From: Agrypnia vestita
Lineage: Eukaryota > Arthropoda > Insecta > Trichoptera > Phryganeidae
Length of the DNA: 64,000 bases
Reading direction: 5' to 3'
Assembly (NCBI GenBank): GCA_016648135.1
Contig: JADDOH010002618.1
Location: 62,001 to 126,000, forward strand
Part shown: positions 57,557 through 64,000 of the stretch, piece by piece
Layout of the letters: every line of letters starts with the position of its first letter
Position numbering within the stretch: position 1 is the first letter of the stretch
Notes under the pieces: model-generated
Database searches by the model: none
The model's input: only the letters and a program-made list of their open reading frames with translations
Told to the model about the DNA's origin: nothing
Translations under genes and position numbers: made by a program

Positions 57557-58690
57557 CTATACTTTTTCATAAAAACCAAATCAGTTACTAATGGGAAGAA
57601 CATGTTATCTTCAAAAATAACATGTTCATGCCATCATTCTGAAATTAACACGCCTTTTAATTTGATTGGAATATTTATGGTTAATATAAATTTTACTCTG
57701 GCAGTACTGTCATATATCTGTTTTTATTTGAAGACTATTATAATATGTACTTCCATATTATTTTTCGATAATTTTAAATGGTGCATACCTACCATGTTTT
57801 GTATTATTAATTAACATGCCAGGTATTTTATAATTTTGGATAATAAACGGATAGCATTTGAAGGGTTGTTTGATGTTCGTGTTTTACCGATTTTAAAAAG
57901 GTGTTATTCTGTTAAAAATGAGTTCCAGAAGCGTAAAAATGGTTGTTAACTACATTTTATTAGGGAAAATTAGTGTATTTTTATTTTTTTTTGCATAAAT
58001 ATTTTTTTTTTACTATGTAAATACTTTTTTGATATTTTAGTGACATAAATCAATAAAAATTAATGTTGAATTAGCAATAATACATATTTTTCAAAGGCGA
58101 AATGAAAATGTCTGATTATCTTAAAATGACTTGAATGTTAATTCTTGCTATGGGGTCTTCATAAGTGAGTTCAAATTTTCATAGATTTTATTACTCGTAC
58201 CTATACACAACACAACAGATTTTGATACAATATTGTCAAGCATGGTATACAAAAAATCTGAATGAAATAGTAATATAAGAATATGCGGGCTTCTATTTTT
58301 CTTTGAGGTGGCTAGGCATGATAGAATTCGTAAACACAGAGTGTATGTACGCTAAAAAAATAAAATTTATGGCTTACTTAGATCAAGTTTTGCTATTAAA
58401 ATCTTTTATTAAAATGTGACTAAAAAAATATCGATGAAAAAATTCAATTTAGTGGTCGTGCAATAATCGTTGAGTCTTTTCATTAAATGCTGAGCTGAAT
58501 TTATAAAATTTTACTACGTTTTAATTACATACGATAGTACGCTTCTTAATTAATATTACGCTACAAAAAAACAAGATCGGTAAGAACGAAAGTTATAGAT
58601 TATATTGAGGTCTAGAAAATCACTGATGAGCCCATCGCAGGCGGTTCGTTTGATCTCGTACGGCGCGTGTGTCCAACTTAGGGACCACAA
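57557..58690. other. AT-rich intergenic stretch, nothing recognised
   Basis: No ORF or repeat of note. Confidence 0.4.
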
Positions 58691-58699
58691 TTTTATATT

Positions 58700-59035
58700 T
58701 TTAACGGAATTAAAAATAAAGCCATGGTGTTGGTTTTATTGGAAAGATAATTTTATGCCTAACACTAAATGTTTAAATACGATAACGATATCATAGTTTT
58801 CAAAATTAATTTGTAAGCGTTGTTCTGGCATAATTCTATTCATGGTGAAATGGCAAACCAAACAGAGCGCAAATCAGCTGTTAAATTGGTTTTTGATGGA
58901 AAAAGTGCTTTAAATTGGTTTTTGATGGAAAAAGTGCTTGAAAATTAAAAAAAAACTAAAAAATATCCTATATTTAAACACTAATGGCATAAAATTATCT
59001 TTCCAATAAAGCCATTTCATGGCCTTTCCCACGAT
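58700..59035. repeat. Inverted repeat with internal 29-bp tandem
   Basis: 'ttggaaagataattttatgc' (about 58738) is inverted at about 58987-59006 (gcataaaattatctttccaa), and ataaagccatg occurs at both outer ends. Between them, ttaaattggtttttgatgga is repeated with period 29 (58881-58938). Fold-back element of unknown class. Confidence 0.6.
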
Positions 59036-59339
59036 TTTTATGTGTCTTATTTCAATTTAAAGTTATATACATAAAATAAATACCGTGTACACAGATAATA
59101 TTAAAAAATAATTTATTTTATCACACGGAGGGTAAAATTATTTATAAAAATCTAATTTTTCTAAATAATTTTAACCTTAATAATCACCAGATATGGATGT
59201 AAAACGAACGAAAACGCTCTAGAGTCCAAGCTGCCAAAATTAAGTACATACTCGAGAGTACATAAATTAAGTACATACAGGAGTTACGAAATGGGATCGA
59301 ATAAGAAACTCGACGATCCGAGACGATCTAAACATTGAA

Positions 59340-59560
59340 CAAGTGCTACTCTTCATAGAAAAATCGCAACTAAGGTGGCTTGGGCACGTACCAAGAATGT
59401 CAGATGACCGAATTCCTAGGAAAAGATGGGAATACAATGGACGGAGGCCGTACAATCAGCGCAAGACAGGGACGAATGGAGGCGTCTTGTCGGTGCAATG
59501 GGTCCCCGACCCGATTAGGATAAGGGGAAGAAGATGAGATGAGACGAAATGAATTTTAAC
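59340..59560 (+). mobile_element. LINE RT C-terminal fragment
   Basis: Reads EKSQLRWLGHVPRMSDDRIP and, after a frameshift, QDRDEWRRLVGAMGP, typical of the end of insect LINE RTs. Different family from 22345 and 49590. Preceded by a short direct repeat of 'ttaagtacata' (59240-59280). Confidence 0.65.
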
Positions 59561-59569
59561 CTTATCTTT

Positions 59570-62030
59570 AAAAATCTTATTATTGAAGGCTTGTCAATAT
59601 CTATTGGGGTATCGGGTAAGGTATGTTATTGCGGAAGATTGTTTATGCAATATTATTTGTTATTTTTTGTTTATAATTTCCTTACTTTCTTACTAATGTA
59701 AAAATATCTTACACGGCTAAATTGTATTTGTTCTTGCTGACCATTTTTTGTAAATATAATAAAAATGAGTAAATTTTACAGTTGCGGCATCATAAGAATT
59801 GAAACCCCAAATCCTGGGATTGAATTCACTAATCAACACTAATTAAACACTGTGATACCAAAAGAAAAAAATGTATAAAATGTAAAAAAGGAATCGAAAT
59901 TTTATTTTATTATCACTTGTTAACACAACACCACGACTTATCGAACAACTTAGTATTATGAAATAACAAACCTCTATTCTATACCTGTTTTTGCACTATA
60001 TCTCGTTATGTTTGTTCCATGCAGCGAAGTGCTTTAATTAAAACGGCTGCTGAATTTTTTGAAGAATTCCATTACAGGCACAAAAAATGGTACAACTCCG
60101 TTGTCAGAACTACGTCAGTATGGCCTGGTCCAGTAATCAATATGAAGTTAATGACATAATGAGGCACTCTCTTTTTTACTGCGATGCACGGTGATCCAGC
60201 ACACAGATCCAGCAAGTGGCGAGCCTAACAAGATCTATTGAAAACACTGCATTAACCGTATTAACTAGTGACGCAACGATTTCTCGTTACACGCTTACGA
60301 TGGATAATAATCGTACGATACGATTACGATTAACCTTAATCGAAATTGTTTCATCACTACAATTATTGGACGAATACAGGGTATCCATAAAAAGGTTGGT
60401 ATTCAAATTCGAATTGTTTTGAGCTCATTACAAGTGTTTCCTATCTAAAAAACAGGTTCTTATTATAATTGATAAATAATTGAACAAATGTAAGAAGCAT
60501 ATTATGGATTAGGTTAAGGATGAAGGAAATAGGGATGAAAGATAGATTGGTAAAATGATATATTATTATGATATACTGTTTTAATAGACATACGAATACG
60601 GAATACGTGTAACATCAATAGATACTCTTATAATATAAATCCGAACTTTAAAAGAAATTAACCAAAATAAAATTAAAATACCACGTTGTACGGTTGTAGG
60701 AGGGTATTTTCATACTGTTGATGTGTTGTATTTGAAATTGCGTGCAAAAGCTTTAAATTTACTACTATTCCTCCATAATTTGGTAGAACGCATTAAGAGA
60801 TAATTAAAAATAATATATAGAAATATTTTAAAAATAAATTGCAACCTCTATTATATCATATTATTTCGTTCGTAGTGAATGCTCAGAATAAGGTGAATAA
60901 AATTATTGAAGCGTTATTTTGGTTAATTGGTAAAGAAATAAAAAAAATGATAAATCCAGTTGTCGTTAGAGCGCAGTTAAAAGAAAGACATTCTTCGAAT
61001 ATATGAAAATTCTGAAAAAATCTGGGTTGTTTTAACTCATTTCAGTGCAGCCTTGCTACAGGTTGATTTTTACTCATAGCTACTGACGAATATATAGCAA
61101 GTAATTTTTAAATTTTTTACAATATAATCGTAAAAAAAAATTGTTTAACCTTTATCTCTTGTCATTCTTCTCAAGCGCTATAGTCAACATCCATAATCTC
61201 TTCCCTTCTCTTCCTCTTCTTTAGGGTCTGCCTTTAGGGTTTTTCAACTGTGACATCCTCTCAGTCACCATTTTTGCTCTCTTGTATACAACCATAGTCA
61301 GCCTTAAGGACCAATAAAATCTTACAATTTTTTCTTATTGATTTTTGTTTTCGAGTTATATTCATGGTCCATTTTCATTCTATTCCATAATTTTTCTTCT
61401 TATATACAATCAAACACTGCTTATTTATATTATTCGTTTTGTGCGTGACATCATATTTCACGGACCAATGGTCGTATATAATTATTGTTTTATTTTAAAT
61501 CAATAAGACATTTTTTTACCTTGATACGTCTAGGATCAAGTGAAGCAACTTTAAACCAACGTAACTGTTGTTGCAACTTCAGTTTAGTTGTTATTCGATG
61601 GATATTATTCTGCGCTCTTGTTCTACGTATGACTTCGTTTATAAGATTAATAATATGAAGATGTAATTAATTAAAAAGGCTTGTCATTTTACCATCACGA
61701 TGTATGATTACACTGAAGATAGCCACATTAAGTGCAGGTGTGCTGTTGATTACAGGAACGGTATTATTGCAATACGTATTCACGTTCTGTTTGGCCTTAA
61801 CATTTTACTATGATATGTGTGTGATTGCACGACTTGTGGTCAAGTAAAGGGTCCAGATAGGTAAGATGGCATCATCGTAACATACCCCTTTACTTGGGTA
61901 ACGAATAATCGGTGTAATCCGCAATTATACCGAATCATTTTTATTGATGCCCTTTGATTCACATAACTCACTTCACATAAATTAGTATGTTACGATGAGA
62001 AATTGGCAGGCCATCAGATAATTACTGGAT
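59570..62030. other. Intergenic stretch with few recognised features
   Basis: AT-rich. Apart from the small inverted repeat at 60262-60362, no gene, RNA or transposon signal was recognised. Confidence 0.35.
60262..60362. repeat. Short inverted-repeat element, about 100 bp
   Basis: Starts ctagtgacgcaacgatttc and ends with the inverse of tagtgatgaaacaatttcg, with an inner cgattac/gtaatcg-like symmetry. Candidate very short MITE; the short ORF spanning it is not meaningful. Confidence 0.4.
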
Positions 62031-62034
62031 GAAT

Positions 62035-62185
62035 GCGGTTATTCGATGGACGCCGAAGGGAATCACGAATCATCGCCCTAAAATCAGTTGGACCGACGAA
62101 ATCATCGAAGACAGAAAAAGGTGGGAACATATGGGGAGTAGTTAGAAATGGATGATTATTAGGGTGATTATGATATTAATTTTCA
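62035..62185 (+). mobile_element. LINE RT C-terminal fragment
   Basis: Reads VIRWTPKGITNHRPKISWTD then EIIEDRKRWEHMG, resembling the RWxPxGxxxRGRPxxxWxD region near the end of LINE RTs; the last helix is missing. Confidence 0.5.
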
Positions 62186-62256
62186 AAATTATAATATTGC
62201 CATGGGACGTGGCTGTCGGAGGCAAAACACTTAAATAACTTAAAGTTTAATTTATT

Positions 62257-62943
62257 ACAAAAAAAGTAACCCATAAATACCAAGTTTTTACTATACTCCC
62301 TTTCTTTGTAAAATGTAACAATAATTAAAGACGAATTAAAACGTATAATATAACACTAAACTTACAGGAATTTAATATATTTCTAAAATGTCAGATGTTT
62401 TTAGATGTCAAGATTTTGATAGAATCAATTATCATCAATATCGTACCTTATGAATTTCCAGTGTCAAATGATTTAGTCAGAATCAAATTTGAGTAATGTA
62501 GAATTCTTCAAAACTAAGCAGAAATCAAAAAGAAATAAATGATTATTTGATTTATTCCCAAAATACCCAATTTTGCTGTCATCTGTGAACCATTTGTTAT
62601 AAATTTTCGAAATTCGTAGTTATGTACCTATTATACCGAAGGAGTAATTCAAATTTTAAATATTCCGTGGCATCGTCGTTAGGCCGCCGTTGGTACTAAT
62701 CAAACTTTTGTAATGATTCCAATTTGAAAAAACCATTAAAATTTCTAAAAATTCAAAATTATGCTTTAATTATTATTTTTTTTAACGAAAATTTGATTGA
62801 TCTTCTTGATCGTCGCCACGAGTCTGCTTGCAAAGTTTCAGGTCGATTGGATCACGGGAAAAGGGTTAAAAAACAATCCAAAGTTTTTTGTCTAGGAAAC
62901 AAGCAAGCAGACGCCACGAGTAAAAAGAAAGGAAGTAAAAAAT
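62257..62943 (+). repeat. Repeat family Q copy 4 (longest)
   Basis: From aacccataaataccaagttt...actccctttct to gagtaaaaagaaaggaagta. The internal part (gacgaattaaaacgtataat) is shared with copy 3 in reverse. No plausible coding region, so non-autonomous. Confidence 0.7.
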
Positions 62944-63135
62944 CACTGGACACGTGTTAAATAGTTCTTAAATTCACAGTCACTAAATGTTTCCAGAATA
63001 TTTCACACACTTATTATTATACTGTTTTTTAATTTGCACTATTTCATGCTGTTTTTATTTTATCACTTTCTAGTAAACTCCGTTCAATATTTGCACGTAG
63101 AAAAACTTCTTGTCCCGGTAGGAAGTTCCCTAATA

Positions 63136-64000
63136 TTAGGTCCTTACATATGAAATTGGCGTTTAGTATGGGAGGAACATAAAGCCGATTTTTTTTATTA
63201 TAATATATTTATTTAATCAAAGTACGTACCATTGCTATCTATGCACTTTTGCCATCTCATAGGTAGTTCATCGATCCCTTTACTAAAAAAACCATTCGGA
63301 CGGGAATCAATAAAATCTTTGAAGTCGGTTTGGACTGCCCCATCGGAGTTGAATTTTTTCCTTTGCAAGAAGTTATCCAAATTTCGAAAAAAATGGTAAT
63401 CTGTTGAGGCAAGGTCCGGAGAGTACGGTGGATGTCTTAGACATTCCAATTGAAGCTCCTTTAATTTGGTAGCCGTCTGTTGTGCAGTGTGTGGTCTAGC
63501 GTTATCATGAAGCAGCAGTGGCCTAGAGCGATTAACCAGCCTCGGTTGTTTAGCAGCTAGCTTTTCCATCATGGTTTGCAGTTGCTGACAATAGACATCT
63601 GCCGTAATCGTCTGGCCAGATTTAAGAAAGCTGTAGTGAACGACACCAGCACTAGTCCACCAATTGCTCACAAGTAACTTTTTTGGAGTCAATTTTCGCT
63701 TGGGGCATGGTTTGGCTGGTTCGGCAGGGTTCAGCCATTGCGATGAGCGCTTCCGATTATCGTACAGGATCCACTTTTCATCACAGGTAATGATTCAATT
63801 TAAAATCCCTTCATTATTGTTCCGGTTGAGTAATGCAACGCAGCAGTCAACGCGCTTTTGTTGATTTGCTTCACTCAATTCGTGAGGTACCCACCTTTCA
63901 AGCTTTTTCACCTTACCAATTTGCTTCAAGTGGATTAAAACAGTTTTATCACTAACACCGCAGCCTGCAGCTAACTCGGTGTGGTTTGCGATGGATCCGC
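63136..64000 (-). mobile_element. mariner transposon, 5' part off the window edge
   Basis: The 3' terminal repeat begins TTAGGTCCTTACATATGAAA at 63136, just inside a TA dinucleotide (63134-63135), as expected for Tc1/mariner insertion. The transposase relic lies inside on the minus strand, and the other end is beyond position 64000. Confidence 0.85.
63213..64000 (-). pseudogene. mariner transposase, broken by one stop
   Basis: DDE/D transposase that cuts and pastes at TA. In frame from the right edge: ELAAGCGVSDKTVLIHLKQI (helix-turn-helix), KLERWVPHELSE (the WVPHEL linker), TCDEKWILYDN (first catalytic Asp), then LLLHDNARPHTAQQ (second Asp) and YSPDLASTDYHFF (third Asp of the D,D34D triad), ending GTYFD and a stop. 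A TGA at 63797-63795, just before TCDEKW, interrupts the frame where a CGA codon would be usual, so a single C-to-T change may have killed it. The rest is open, so the copy is fairly young. Confidence 0.88.

Overview
The window looks like nuclear DNA of an arthropod, most likely an insect. It is AT-rich. It holds one long multi-exon gene with GT-AG introns, and the rest is dense with degenerate transposons: mariner, hAT, non-LTR retrotransposons, Penelope-like elements, palindromic MITEs and tRNA-derived SINE-like repeats. The order is not secure; the repeats are of kinds common in Lepidoptera, but I could not search databases.

The only convincing host gene is a calcium-regulated NADPH oxidase of the NOX5 type on the minus strand (33251 down to 3518). 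I could join 20 coding exons with matching splice sites and reading phase throughout, giving a protein of 1087 residues. It has an N-terminal series of EF-hands, six-helix ferric-reductase membrane core with four haem histidines, an FAD site, a linker of about 228 residues rich in basic and Ser residues, and a C-terminal NADPH-binding domain ending in the family-typical Phe. Its introns are filled with repeats. Intron 1 (27338-33200) holds a 1.54 kb tandem duplication.

The rest (about 33.3 to 64 kb, and 1 to 3.5 kb) shows no other convincing host gene. It holds an hAT-type element with a perfect 8-bp target duplication (36333-37389), a solo LTR with a 5-bp duplication (45057-45555), several LINE 3' fragments, four copies of a repeat ending in an inverted 11-bp motif, a near-perfect 165-bp palindrome (52643-52807), a Penelope-like 3' end with GIY-YIG endonuclease (56835-57556) and a mariner transposase relic running off the right edge.

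The most interesting signal is a family of hammerhead self-cleaving ribozyme motifs. One at 53284-53328 (minus) has an intact core and all three stems. Others lie in both arms of a palindrome inside a Nox5 intron (10860-11243), in each unit of the intron-1 tandem duplication, at 48.6 kb, and at the 3' end of the Penelope-like fragment. Stem II sequences differ between copies while staying paired, which is covariation. At three places a hammerhead lies upstream of a decayed tRNA-like module and a shared A+T-rich tail on the same strand, which suggests a composite non-autonomous element.
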